Assembly: GCF_000378345.1 (NCBI RefSeq)
Contig: NZ_KB899544.1
Location: 248,001 to 312,000 of the forward strand
DNA length: 64,000 nt
Reading direction: 5' to 3'
Source of the DNA: Hirschia maritima DSM 19733
GTDB taxonomy: Bacteria > Pseudomonadota > Alphaproteobacteria > Caulobacterales > Hyphomonadaceae
Shown: in pieces, positions 1 through 8,816 of the stretch
How the letters are laid out: the number at the start of each line of letters is the position of its first letter
Numbering within the stretch: the stretch's first letter is position 1
Translations under genes and position numbers: made by a program
Notes under the pieces: generated by a model
Told to the model about the DNA's origin: nothing
Database searches by the model: none
Seen by the model: the letters and a program-made list of their open reading frames with translations, nothing else

Positions 1-1
1 T

Positions 2-859
2 GGATTTTACGGTGTATTGATCGAGCAATCTCTCGAAACAGGATATGAAGACTGGTCGCATTGGCTTCCGTGTAATCGCGCGGTTGCGGTGCCTTGTGAG
101 AATGCTTCAGGGCAACTGCTTCCTTATACCAAATCTTCTGCAAATAGAGCGGGTTGGCAGTGGCGTATCCCATTACAGCATCGTATAGGCAATGGAGTTG
201 TCTATTGTTCTGAATTTATGGGTTCAAGTGAGGCAGAGCAATCATTACTTGAGAATTTAGATGCTGAGCCACTGCAAGACCCTAGGCATTTAAAATTTGT
301 AACTGGTCGTCGCAAAAAGTTCTGGAACAAAAATTGTGTCGCAATAGGTTTGGCGGCTGGATTTATGGAGCCATTGGAATCCACAAGTCTTCATCTCATT
401 CAATACGGTATCATGAGGCTGTTGGCTCTATTTCCTGACAACAATTTTTCACCAATGTTAGAGCAAGAATATAATGCGCTTACTTCAGCGGAGTATGAAC
501 GCATCAGAGATTTTCTTATTTTGCATTACAAAGCGACTGAAAGAGAGGACTCAGAATTCTGGAAGTATTGTAAAAACATGCAGGTACCAGATCGATTAGC
601 TTATAAAATTGATCAGTTCAGAAGCAATGGAATCTTGTCTTCGGATGAACGCGAATTGTTTCATAACCCAAGCTGGATAGCAGTATATTTGGGGCAGGGG
701 GTTTTTCCTCAACGCGCACCAGCTTTAGCAAATTATCGTAGCAAAGTACCGGTCAATGAGCGTTTGGGACAAATTCGAATAGCAATGAAAGAAGCTGTGG
801 AGGCTATGCCCGATCACAGAGCTTATGTAGATAACTATTGTAAATCAGCTGCGCAATGA
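2..859 (+). CDS. Tryptophan halogenase-like flavoprotein, C-terminal part (cut by window edge)
   Basis: The reading frame is open from base 2, so the 5' half lies outside the window. The first residues (GFYGVLIE) align with GFRGLLIE inside the neighbouring paralogue, which places the break roughly at residue 220. Visible family marks are the WQWRIPLQ block (the WxWxIP signature of flavin-dependent halogenases) and GFMEPLESTS near the active site. Members use reduced FAD to halogenate tryptophan-like substrates, but the many copies next to TonB receptors in Caulobacter and Xanthomonas relatives have no proven substrate. It converges on its paralogue and their 3' ends overlap by 25 bp (835-859). 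Family call firm, substrate unknown. Confidence 0.85.
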   Translation, partial: GFYGVLIEQSLETGYEDWSHWLPCNRAVAVPCENASGQLLPYTKSSANRAGWQWRIPLQHRIGNGVVYCSEFMGSSEAEQSLLENLDAEPLQDPRHLKFVTGRRKKFWNKNCVAIGLAAGFMEPLESTSLHLIQYGIMRLLALFPDNNFSPMLEQEYNALTSAEYERIRDFLILHYKATEREDSEFWKYCKNMQVPDRLAYKIDQFRSNGILSSDERELFHNPSWIAVYLGQGVFPQRAPALANYRSKVPVNERLGQIRIAMKEAVEAMPDHRAYVDNYCKSAAQ

Positions 860-2343
860 TTTTGAATGAAAGTGTCGTGATCAGGTAGTGGTGCTATTGC
901 TTGTGAGATGATTGATTGGATGTCACTTATGAATTTCGAGACCTGCTCGTTAGAAAGTCTATCTGCCATAGGATGATAAGTATCAGGGATCAGCCCTTGA
1001 CCAATCATTACCTGCACCCAGCTGGATTCTTTGAATAGGTCCTCAGACTTTTTGTACAACCGACCTGATTGAGAAAACAAATCCATCTTATCCTTTAGAG
1101 TGTCTGGGATTTGCATGTGTTTACAATAGCGCCAGAATTCACTGTCCTCTCGCTGTGTCTGGTGATAGTGTAGAATTAGAAAATCTCGAATAAGTTCAAA
1201 TTCTTCTGATACTTGTCTGTTATATTCTCTGATATTGGTGTCTTCTTGAGTATTGCTTGGGAAAAGTTCTATCAGCCTTGAAATGTTTGATTGGATTAAA
1301 TGAATAGACGTTGATTCTAAGGGTTCCATGAAGCCACTTGAAAGGCCAATTGCGACACAGTTTTTGTGCCAGAATGCGTCCCTACGTCCGGTGGAAAACT
1401 TCAAATGGTTTGGGTCGCCAAGTGGTTCTCCATCCAGATTAGATAGTAGAGTATTTAGTGCTACGTCATCATCAAGGAATTCTCCACTATAGACATGACC
1501 GTTTCCAGTGCGGTGTTGGAGAGGAATTCGCCATTGCCATCCAGCACTTTGAGCTATGGATTTTGTATAGGGTAAAAGGGTAGATGTTCGTTCGCTCGGA
1601 ATAGCAATGGCGCGATTGCATGGGAGCCATTTTGACCAATCTTGATAGCCAATACCTAATGATTTCTCAATTAGTAATCCTCGAAACCCAGAGCAATCGA
1701 TGAAGAAGTCACCTTCGATAATTTCACCGTTTTGTAGTTTCACGCATTTGATATTTCCGGTGGTTTCATCAAGAAGGGTGTCTTGGATTAGTCCTTCAAT
1801 GCGAGTTGTGCCATTTTTCTCTGCGTGTTGCCTTAGGTGTGCGGAGTATAGCCCGGCATCAAAGTGAAAAGCGTAAGAAAGCCCTGTCATCGATGTTTGG
1901 CCAATGTGATCCAATCGACCGAATTTATTTTGATCTATTGCTTGTTTGTGGAGTGAAAAATCCCATAGATTTTTTGTCAAACCAAGGGATCTGGCTTTGA
2001 GCCAGTATTGATGGAATTGAAGGTTTGCTAGGTTGAGACCAACATCACCGAAGGTGTGTATGTAGCTATCACCTATTTGTCCCCAGTTTGAAAATTCTAT
2101 GCCTAATTTGAAGGTTCCATATGTGGCCTTTAGAAATGTGTTTTCATCTAATCCCAGCATTGCATTAAGGCGTCGAATTTGTGGGATTGTAGCTTCGCCG
2201 ACGCCGACAGTGCCAATTGAGTCGGATTCAATGAGAGTTACGCTAATTGTTGATGGAAGTAGTTTGGTTAGTGCAGCCGCGCTAATCCAGCCGGCTGTTC
2301 CACCTCCTACAATCACGACTTTTCTAATCGGAGTATTGCTCAT
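835..2343 (-). CDS. Tryptophan halogenase-like FAD-dependent protein
   Basis: 502 aa, full length for the family. The N-terminus carries the FAD-binding GGGTAGW motif (about residues 13-19), then GVGEATIP (47-54), and Lys79 in TFKLGIEF, at the same position as the catalytic Lys79 of PrnA. The WQWRIP signature and EPLESTSI segment follow. Predicted to be a flavin-dependent halogenase or a relative that modifies an imported compound in the cytoplasm. It lies downstream of the TonB-dependent receptor on the same strand, separated by a terminator hairpin (2379-2404), so it may be expressed by partial read-through. The start ATG has only a weak AGG upstream. True halogenation is unproven. Confidence 0.88.
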   Translation of the reverse strand: MSNTPIRKVVIVGGGTAGWISAAALTKLLPSTISVTLIESDSIGTVGVGEATIPQIRRLNAMLGLDENTFLKATYGTFKLGIEFSNWGQIGDSYIHTFGDVGLNLANLQFHQYWLKARSLGLTKNLWDFSLHKQAIDQNKFGRLDHIGQTSMTGLSYAFHFDAGLYSAHLRQHAEKNGTTRIEGLIQDTLLDETTGNIKCVKLQNGEIIEGDFFIDCSGFRGLLIEKSLGIGYQDWSKWLPCNRAIAIPSERTSTLLPYTKSIAQSAGWQWRIPLQHRTGNGHVYSGEFLDDDVALNTLLSNLDGEPLGDPNHLKFSTGRRDAFWHKNCVAIGLSSGFMEPLESTSIHLIQSNISRLIELFPSNTQEDTNIREYNRQVSEEFELIRDFLILHYHQTQREDSEFWRYCKHMQIPDTLKDKMDLFSQSGRLYKKSEDLFKESSWVQVMIGQGLIPDTYHPMADRLSNEQVSKFISDIQSIISQAIAPLPDHDTFIQNHCAADLQ

Positions 2344-2370
2344 TGAGGAAGCCTAACAAGGATGTGTTAA

Positions 2371-2406
2371 AGAAAAAAGGCCCACCTCTGGGAGTAGGTG
2401 GGCCAG
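2371..2406 (-). terminator. Rho-independent terminator after the TonB-dependent receptor
   Basis: Perfect 9-bp stem: bases 2379-2387 pair with 2396-2404 around an 8-base loop. On the minus strand it is followed by a T-rich run ending at 2373. It lies 35 bp past the receptor stop and about 28 bp before the halogenase start, so it can set different levels for the two genes. Confidence 0.85.
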
Positions 2407-2438
2407 TTTAGTCTAGGTCGGGACAAACGTACCTACAC

Positions 2439-5225
2439 TTAGAAAGACTTTGAAACGGTCAAGTTATAAGTCGTGCCGTATTGTTCATAGCGGCTAGGGA
2501 AAGTTACATTTGCATCTGTTGTTACAGCTTCGGTCACGAATGGTTCGTCGGTTAAGTTGAACACTTCGAAATTGATACCTAGGCCATCCAGTTTGCCGTC
2601 ATCCCATTCATATCCAAGTTGAAGGTCAACGATTGTTTCGTCTTGAGCTTCAGCACCTGTTAGAGATCCGTCAAATTGAGGGACTTCAGACAAAAAGCCA
2701 GAGCGGTGACGTGCACTTACGCGAGCTCTCCAGCCGTGGTTTTCATAGTAAATATCACCAGACCAAACTTTGTCGGAATATCCAGGAATGCGGATGTCAT
2801 CGCCTGAGATAGCTCCAGATAAACTGCTGTCTGCGTATGTATAGCTGGCGTTAAAACCAAAGCCTTCAAATGCAGCAGGAAGGAAATCATCCATACTCAT
2901 GCGAAGAGTTGCTTCAATACCGGTTATAGTTCCGTCAGAAATGTTTTCCGGGAAGTTTGTCACAGCAGTTGCAACTTCAGGGTTGGCTGCAATAAATGCA
3001 TCCAATGCTGGAATTCCAATAGAAGTTAGTTGTTCAGTGATATCTAAAGTTCTTGTCGCATTTTCAACCCAATCAGAAAGTTCTTTGTGGAATACTGCCA
3101 CAGAGAAAGCTGATGCAGTTGAGAAATACTTCTCAAAAGATACATCGAAAGACGTTGATTTATAAGGTTCAAGTTGCGGGTTACCGCCCCCGATGTTGAA
3201 ACAAGCATTCGTTGGAAGTGTGAAGCCATTGAGAGAATCTGGAACAAAATCTCCGTCGGTATCGGCACAAACTTGATTGTTAATCGATACACTTTGGTTT
3301 GCTGCAAGATTGTCTAGGCGAGGCCGAGTGACGGTTTGAGCTGCGGCAAATCTCAAGAAGGTGTCTGGAGAAACCTCAAACGAGATGTTCGCACTTGGTA
3401 AAAAGTAATTGTTAGATGCGCCAAGTGTTTGTGTTCTTTGCCCACCACCTTGAAGGGTGGCTGTCGAAGATTGCTCAACGTCTTGGTATTGGAAGCCAAC
3501 ATTACCGCGCATTGGAATGCTGCCTAAATCACCTTCAATGTTAGCCATTGCGTAGAAAGTGTGAATTTCTTCTTCTACTGTCCATTCTGTGTCGAAGGTT
3601 GCCTTTTGTAATTGATACGTACCATCTGTTAGGAAGCTAGCAGGGTTGTATGCAATGATGTTGAGGCCAATTGAGCCAGTATCTGTATTCCCTTCAATTG
3701 TGTTTGTTGGGATTGCGAATTGGCCATTTACAAAGTTTGCACCAGCGCGAATGAAGTGCTCATTTGAGTCAAAATTCTTCTCGCGGTCTGTGTAAAGATA
3801 ACCTGTCTCAATACTGCTAATAAGGCCTTGATCGAAAGCGTATTCGGCTTCTAGGCGCACTTGATTTAGCTCATCATCAATTTTTGGTTCTTTTAGGAAT
3901 CCAACTTGTCCCCAGCCGCCTGGGTCTGTCAAAACAACGACACCTGGATCTGTGTAGTCTAATCCAGCATCAATGTTGTATTGACCATCTTCTGCAAAGC
4001 CGAATGTAAGTGTGTCGGTCGGACCTGCGCCGGCGAAACCAGTACCAGCGTATGACTCATAGTCGATGTCGTTACGTTCCAGCGTAGAATGCGCAAGGTC
4101 ACCTGTTAGGGTCAGATTGTCAGTAACTTCGTATGATGTGTTGAAACCTACAGCGAAGATCTCTGCAGTGTTTCCTTCAGTATCTGTTCTAAGGAAAGTT
4201 GTAACGTCATCATAAGTTGCTGTGTCAGCAAAACCGCTTGTTCCGGTTGTGCCTTGGAAGTCTGCTGTTGACCAAGAAGCGATTGGGGTTTCTACACCGC
4301 GGAAGATACCGGCATCTTCAGTGTCCGTGTAGAAAGCATCAATTGTTGCTTGCCAGCGGTCCGTAGGTTCAAATTGTAGAGCACCAGCTACGGATGTTCT
4401 TTCAAATTCGCGAGATTGAACACCTGTACGTGGGTTGTCTGATGGGTAGACGAGACCTGTTGCTGGGTCGATTGATGTTTGGCCGCTATTTGTCTTTAAT
4501 TCACGAGATGTGAAATGTGTTGGGTTAGATTGGTGAGTTGCTGCAATTGTCCAACCAACAGTCCCGTCTTCATTTTGGTCAATGTATGAACCAAACAAGC
4601 GGTAGCCGTTATCATCAAAGTCGGGGTTAAGTGAGCCGCTGTCATTTAGAACATACTTACCGGATAGGTTGATTTTGCGTTCACTGTGGTCAAGAGGGCG
4701 CACTGTTTGAAGGTCGACAGCGCCCGCAATACCTGTAGCGGCCAATGTCGCATCTGGGGTTTTGTAAACGACCCCTTTGGAAACCAGTTCTGACGGAAAT
4801 TGATCGAACTCAACACCGCGGTTGTTACCTGCGGAAACAACTTCCCGGCCATTCCATAATGCAAGAGAGAAGTCTGGTCCAAGTCCACGAATAGAGACTT
4901 GTTGTGAACGTCCACGAACACGTTGAGCTGTAACACCCGGAAGGCGTGCTAGTGAGTCCGCGATTGATAAGTCAGGTAATTTCCCGATGTCTTCAGCTGA
5001 GATCGCTTCGACAATCGAATTTGACTGTTTCTTGGTAGCGAGCGCGTTTGCGATCGAACTTTTGATACCAGTGACAGTGATGACATCTAGTACTTTCTGA
5101 TCATCCGCCACTTCGGTTGTTGCAGGTTGTGTTTCCTGCGCTAAAGCAGGAACGCCTGTTAAAAATAGTGTTCCTGTTGCTGCTCCAGCAAGAAGACGGA
5201 ATTTAAACTTTTCCCGGTTGTTCAT
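2439..5225 (-). CDS. TonB-dependent outer-membrane receptor (Xanthomonas-Caulobacter type)
   Basis: 928 aa from ATG 5225, chosen because GGGGAGGA sits 8 bases upstream and a clean signal peptide follows (cleavage after ALAQ, residue 30). A longer frame to 5288 lacks a ribosome site. A plug domain follows (DVITVTGIKSS, then KLPDLSIADSLARLPGVT, RGLGPDF), then a long beta-barrel region ending in the terminal Phe of outer-membrane barrels (VSKSF). This subclass imports carbohydrates or other large substrates with TonB-ExbBD energy. Its neighbours (MFS sugar porter, aldo/keto reductase, halogenase-like genes) suggest a sugar or glycoside uptake locus. The promoter region holds phased GCAAA repeats. 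Substrate not determinable here. Confidence 0.93.
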   Translation of the reverse strand: MNNREKFKFRLLAGAATGTLFLTGVPALAQETQPATTEVADDQKVLDVITVTGIKSSIANALATKKQSNSIVEAISAEDIGKLPDLSIADSLARLPGVTAQRVRGRSQQVSIRGLGPDFSLALWNGREVVSAGNNRGVEFDQFPSELVSKGVVYKTPDATLAATGIAGAVDLQTVRPLDHSERKINLSGKYVLNDSGSLNPDFDDNGYRLFGSYIDQNEDGTVGWTIAATHQSNPTHFTSRELKTNSGQTSIDPATGLVYPSDNPRTGVQSREFERTSVAGALQFEPTDRWQATIDAFYTDTEDAGIFRGVETPIASWSTADFQGTTGTSGFADTATYDDVTTFLRTDTEGNTAEIFAVGFNTSYEVTDNLTLTGDLAHSTLERNDIDYESYAGTGFAGAGPTDTLTFGFAEDGQYNIDAGLDYTDPGVVVLTDPGGWGQVGFLKEPKIDDELNQVRLEAEYAFDQGLISSIETGYLYTDREKNFDSNEHFIRAGANFVNGQFAIPTNTIEGNTDTGSIGLNIIAYNPASFLTDGTYQLQKATFDTEWTVEEEIHTFYAMANIEGDLGSIPMRGNVGFQYQDVEQSSTATLQGGGQRTQTLGASNNYFLPSANISFEVSPDTFLRFAAAQTVTRPRLDNLAANQSVSINNQVCADTDGDFVPDSLNGFTLPTNACFNIGGGNPQLEPYKSTSFDVSFEKYFSTASAFSVAVFHKELSDWVENATRTLDITEQLTSIGIPALDAFIAANPEVATAVTNFPENISDGTITGIEATLRMSMDDFLPAAFEGFGFNASYTYADSSLSGAISGDDIRIPGYSDKVWSGDIYYENHGWRARVSARHRSGFLSEVPQFDGSLTGAEAQDETIVDLQLGYEWDDGKLDGLGINFEVFNLTDEPFVTEAVTTDANVTFPSRYEQYGTTYNLTVSKSF

Positions 5226-5270
5226 TGGTTTTATCCTCCCCATTTCTGCAAAGTGCCCATTTGTTATAAC

Positions 5271-5482
5271 GCAAAAATGTGCAAACAAATTTGCTTAAGA
5301 AAGTCGACTTGTCTAGAGTTTAAGCAAGAAAACACGCAAAAATGGACTTTTGTAGAGATAAATGCGACATAAATGTAACACAAACTGCAAGGTTTTTCAT
5401 GTTTTTGTCGATAAAAGCTGCGATTTTAGTGCAAAATTGTGCAAAACAATGCAAAGTTAAGTTTTGCAAATTTGCGCAAATT
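5271..5482. promoter_or_regulatory. Divergent control region with phased GCAAA operator repeats
   Basis: Between the receptor (minus) and the aldo/keto reductase (plus), GCAAA occurs at 5271, 5281, 5336, 5431, 5441, 5451, 5466 and 5476, with several spacings of exactly 10 bp. It includes a 14-bp perfect palindrome AATTTGCGCAAATT (5469-5482), the overlapping palindrome GCAAATTTGC (5466-5475), and GCAAA-N4-TTTGC (5281-5294). A tandem pair of the same kind lies upstream of the MFS gene (8208-8222). This looks like the binding array of a local repressor or activator (LacI-like or similar). The regulator gene is not in the window. Confidence 0.6.
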
Positions 5483-5574
5483 GAAATAAATCGTTGGTGT
5501 ATTGTGTGATTGCACACGTTCTCCTTGTTTGGGTTCTTTGTGTGTAGGAGGTGTTTTGTGAGTGGGAGGGTGTT

Positions 5575-6468
5575 TTGGAGCGAGTGGAATTAACGGACGA
5601 AGTTCATGTTTCACGACTTGTATACGGAATGTGGCGGATAGGGGATGTAGAAGATACTTCTCCGAGGCATGTTCAGGAAAAGATGGAGGCTTGCTTGGAG
5701 CAAGGGATTTCCACTTTTGATCAGGCGGATATATATGGGGAATATGGTGCGGAGGCCATATTGGGGGCTTGTTTGGCACAAGCCCCGCATTTGAGGGAAA
5801 GGGTTGAGATTGTTACCAAGTGCGGAATAATTGCGCCTTTTGGTGTGTATGCTGATCGACGTGTGAAGTATTATGATACTAGCGCAGAGCATATAAAAGC
5901 TTCTGTCGATCGATCGCTTGGGGAAATGAAGACTGATTATGTCGACCTGTTGCTAATTCATCGTCCCGACCCTTTTATGGATCATTTGGAGACTGGGGCG
6001 GTGTTGGATGCTTTGGTTGCTTCTGGGAAAGTTAGGGCGGTAGGTGTTTCAAATTTCAAACCTCACGATTGGTCTCTGCTTCAATCAGCAATGAGTAACA
6101 AGCTTGCAACAAATCAAATTGAGCTAAGTGTCATGAGCAATGAATCGCTTGTGAATGGCGAGTTGGCATTTTTGCAGGAAAAAGGTGTTTCTCCCATGGC
6201 TTGGTCGCCATTGGGTGGTGGAGAGTTGTTTCAAGAAGCTCGATCTCCTTTGGCATTGAAGCTTCAGGAAATTGCCACACAAAATGAAAGTACGATCGCT
6301 GATGTGGCGATTGCTTGGTTGTTGGCGCATCCTTCGAAAATAATCCCGGTTTTGGGGACAAACAATTTGTCCAGAATAAAGCAAATATCCAATGCAAACG
6401 AGATTGAGATAGATCGTGAAACTTGGTTTGATATTTATACGGTAGCAAACGGATGTGAAGTACCATAA
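5575..6468 (+). CDS. Aldo/keto reductase (YdhF-like oxidoreductase)
   Basis: 297 aa from TTG 5575. This start gives the usual N-terminus MERVELTDEV and has GGGAGGG 4 bases upstream; GTG 5551 would have its ribosome site touching the start. The AKR catalytic tetrad is complete: Asp49 and Tyr54 (FDQADIYG), Lys82 (VTKCG), His129 (LLIHRP). A TIM-barrel enzyme that reduces or oxidises aldehydes or sugars with NAD(P)H in the cytoplasm. It is divergent from the TonB receptor across the GCAAA array, so the two are probably co-regulated and it may act on the imported compound. Exact substrate unknown. Confidence 0.9.
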   Translation: MERVELTDEVHVSRLVYGMWRIGDVEDTSPRHVQEKMEACLEQGISTFDQADIYGEYGAEAILGACLAQAPHLRERVEIVTKCGIIAPFGVYADRRVKYYDTSAEHIKASVDRSLGEMKTDYVDLLLIHRPDPFMDHLETGAVLDALVASGKVRAVGVSNFKPHDWSLLQSAMSNKLATNQIELSVMSNESLVNGELAFLQEKGVSPMAWSPLGGGELFQEARSPLALKLQEIATQNESTIADVAIAWLLAHPSKIIPVLGTNNLSRIKQISNANEIEIDRETWFDIYTVANGCEVP

Positions 6469-6518
6469 CGCTGAGTGCGGTTTTTGTAGTTTGAACCGGA
6501 TGGTGATGAGTGAAATAC

Positions 6519-6556
6519 AAAACGAGCAGGCTTTTGAAGGTCTGCTCGTTTTTCTT
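6519..6556. terminator. Bidirectional terminator between aldo/keto reductase and MFS transporter
   Basis: Inverted repeat AACGAGCAG (6521-6529) with CTGCTCGTT (6542-6550 region), followed by TTTTTCTT on the plus strand. The minus strand also ends in a T-run, so it can stop both converging genes. Confidence 0.85.
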
Positions 6557-6582
6557 ATTTGGGCAAAATACAAAACTGTATT

Positions 6583-7998
6583 TTAGTTTGTCATTTCTTC
6601 CAATTCCATGCCCTTTGTTTCGCGCACAAATCTAGATACGAAGAGCACTGAAATCACTGCGCAGACCGCATAGAAACTGTATGCTCCTACCAAGCCAATG
6701 CTTGCCGACACCAGCATGATTGGGAAAGTCATTGTGATTGCAAAGTTGGCAATCCATTGTGAAAACCCGGATACGGCAAGACCTGTTCCTCGAATTTGGT
6801 TTGGGAACATTTCTCCAAGAGATACCCACATGACAGGCCCCCATGAAGAATTGAAGAATGCAACATAAGCATTGGCGCTGATCAGTGCGATGAGTCCGAA
6901 CTTGCCTGGTAGAGAGATTTGGCCATCTATCATTTGTGCTTGAGAGAAGCAGATAACTAAAAGTCCCAAAGTTGCAGCCATGCCTATTGAGCCAACAAAG
7001 AGTAAGGGCTTGCGGCCAATTCGATCAATGAGCATTAGGGAAATTATTACTGCTAGTATCGATACGGCACCTGAAATTACATTGATCAAGAGGGCGTCTG
7101 CTTCTGAGAAGCCGACAGCCTGCCAAAGTACAGCGCCGTAATAGAATACGACATTGATACCCACTAATTGTTGAAATACCGCCAAGCCTATTCCAATCCA
7201 GACTATTGGTTTTAGGCCCGATCCGGTTTGAAAGATGTCTGCAATGCGAGGTTTATGATCGCTTGCGAGGGATGTTTGAATGGCTTCTACACGCTGTGTC
7301 GCCTCGTCGCTTCCGCTGACCTTTGTGAGGGTTTTTAATGCGCTTTCTGGGCTTCCTTTAGAGACCTCGAAACGCGGGCTCTCTGGAATGAATAGAAGTG
7401 CGCAAAGAAATAGAGCTGCTGGAAACAACTCTATCCAGAACATCCAGCGCCATGCTTCAAATCCCCAGACCCATTCTTGAAGGGATGATCCAGCAGATTT
7501 GGCGATGAAGTAATTGCTCAAGAACGCAACAAAAAGCCCGGCGATTATGGCGACTTGTTGAATTGAAGAAAGTCTGCCGCGCATGTGGGCGGGGGCTATT
7601 TCGGATATGTAGGCTGGAGCCATGACGCTGGCTGCGCCCACGGCTAGTCCGCCGATAATGCGATAAATGATAAATTCTGATGAGCTGCTCGAAATTCCAG
7701 ATCCCCAAGCCGAAATTATAAAAAACACTGCGGCGACTATCATCATGCTTCTGCGGCCAAATATATCTGACAGTTTTCCCGCAGCAGCGGCTCCAATGGC
7801 GCATCCTAAAAGCATGGACGCAACGTTGAAGCCTGTCCCGACACTCTCTGAATTGAACGCAGCCTGCAGGCCGTCAACGGTTCCGTTTATGACGCCGCTA
7901 TCAAAGCCAAATAGAAATCCTCCAATAGTTGCAATGCAACTAATCAATAAGACAAATGCAAAACGATTATCTTCGCCTGCCCCCTCTAGTGTATCCAT
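6583..7998 (-). CDS. MFS sugar transporter (sugar porter family)
   Basis: 471 aa from ATG 7998, with AGGAGG directly upstream; an N-terminal extension to 8097 is Arg-rich and has no ribosome site. About 12 membrane segments. Sugar-porter signatures are present: GFDSGVINGT near the start, FGRRS after TM2, PESPRF before the central loop, DRIGRKPLL after TM8 and ETKG at the C-terminus. Predicted inner-membrane proton-coupled (or facilitative) sugar importer working with the outer-membrane receptor of this locus. Its upstream region has the same GCAAA-N5-GCAAA repeat as the receptor/reductase promoter. Substrate likely a monosaccharide, not specified by sequence. Confidence 0.92.
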   Translation of the reverse strand: MDTLEGAGEDNRFAFVLLISCIATIGGFLFGFDSGVINGTVDGLQAAFNSESVGTGFNVASMLLGCAIGAAAAGKLSDIFGRRSMMIVAAVFFIISAWGSGISSSSSEFIIYRIIGGLAVGAASVMAPAYISEIAPAHMRGRLSSIQQVAIIAGLFVAFLSNYFIAKSAGSSLQEWVWGFEAWRWMFWIELFPAALFLCALLFIPESPRFEVSKGSPESALKTLTKVSGSDEATQRVEAIQTSLASDHKPRIADIFQTGSGLKPIVWIGIGLAVFQQLVGINVVFYYGAVLWQAVGFSEADALLINVISGAVSILAVIISLMLIDRIGRKPLLFVGSIGMAATLGLLVICFSQAQMIDGQISLPGKFGLIALISANAYVAFFNSSWGPVMWVSLGEMFPNQIRGTGLAVSGFSQWIANFAITMTFPIMLVSASIGLVGAYSFYAVCAVISVLFVSRFVRETKGMELEEMTN

Positions 7999-8115
7999 AA
8001 CTTCCTCCTGTATCTGAATGCGGGTTCGATTGCGGCGTGTTTTGGGTGTTGTTCTGAATCTGCGCCTTGAGTGGTGGTAGTCAAAGCGTTGCCGCAAGAT
8101 CGAATTGTGACATTA

Positions 8116-8224
8116 GCATATATGCAAATTTATACAAAAATTAATTCCTCAACGAAGTTTAAGTTTTCAATATATTGAATAAACTATATTTTCTTTGAAA
8201 ATAATATGCAAATTTTCGCAAATG
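8116..8224. promoter_or_regulatory. Operator-like repeats upstream of the MFS transporter
   Basis: GCAAA at 8208 and 8218 forms a 10-bp-spaced tandem repeat (TGCAAATTTTCGCAAATG) closely matching TGCAAATTTGCGCAAATT at 5465-5482. A further copy starts at 8124 and overlaps the palindrome GCATATATGC (8116-8125). The stretch 7999-8525 otherwise holds no gene that I can support; it also contains an isolated AGGAGGT at 8231 with no reading frame behind it. Confidence 0.55.
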
Positions 8225-8525
8225 TAAGTGAGGAGGTAACATTTATCATTCGATGAGTGGTTGTTAACGTCGAGAGTGCTGCGTTTCTTTTAAGTGAATT
8301 GGCTGAATAAAAATCGATGCTGAGCACAGTCGTTTGGTTTGGTCTCAGGACCGGTCCATAGCAGCTTTGGTATAGGTATGTCTTTCGCTTACCTTGCGGT
8401 GTATTGCCTATAGCACATGCGGCGCTGAAAAATCATAGTCATAGAGTTGCAGTATTTAAAGCAAAGCAGGCAACCTGGCGTGATGTCTATGAAAGTATTG
8501 GCGTGGGAGATCCGAGATGGCCTGA

Positions 8526-8615
8526 TGGCGGTGAGACAGGGATTCGAACCCTGGAGACGGTTGCCCGCCTACACACTTTCCAGGCGTGCGCCTTCGACCA
8601 CTCGGCCACCTCACC
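8526..8615 (-). tRNA. tRNA-Ser (anticodon GGA)
   Basis: Minus-strand cloverleaf with acceptor GGTGAGG pairing TCTCACC, D-arm GGCCGAGTGG, anticodon loop with GGA, a long class II variable arm and T-arm GGTTCGAATCC. The 3' CCA is encoded (8526-8528). The long variable arm plus GGA identifies serine (UCC/UCU codons). Confidence 0.97.
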
Positions 8616-8630
8616 GCTGAGGAAGGCGAG

Positions 8631-8658
8631 ACAATAGCGTGTGATTTATGAAGTGCAA
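8631..8658 (-). promoter_or_regulatory. Candidate sigma-70 promoter of tRNA-Ser
   Basis: On the minus strand TTGCAC (8653-8658) and TATTGT (8631-8636) are separated by 16 bp and lie 15 bp before the tRNA 5' end. Position and boxes fit a housekeeping promoter; not tested. Confidence 0.5.
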
Positions 8659-8816
8659 GCTAATAGTTTGAATATTTGGGTGTCGGAAACGTTTATTTTA
8701 AAATTGCTTTTGGGGAGGGAGGACAATCATTGCTTTGAGTCTGGATTTTTAGTTTGGAAAACACTAAATCTAAAACAGAATTCGAGCATAGATATGCGTT
8801 TGAGTGGAGAAGTGTG

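Noticed and set aside
5431-5482. CRISPR-like direct repeats
   Set aside because: Units are 5 bases at 10-bp spacing, far too short; operator array fits better.
8228-8256. AGGAGGT with ATG 17 bases later, as a gene start
   Set aside because: Only four codons follow before TAA; kept as an unexplained sequence.
8404-8637. Plus-strand 77-aa frame across the tRNA
   Set aside because: It reads through the tRNA-Ser antisense and has no ribosome site.
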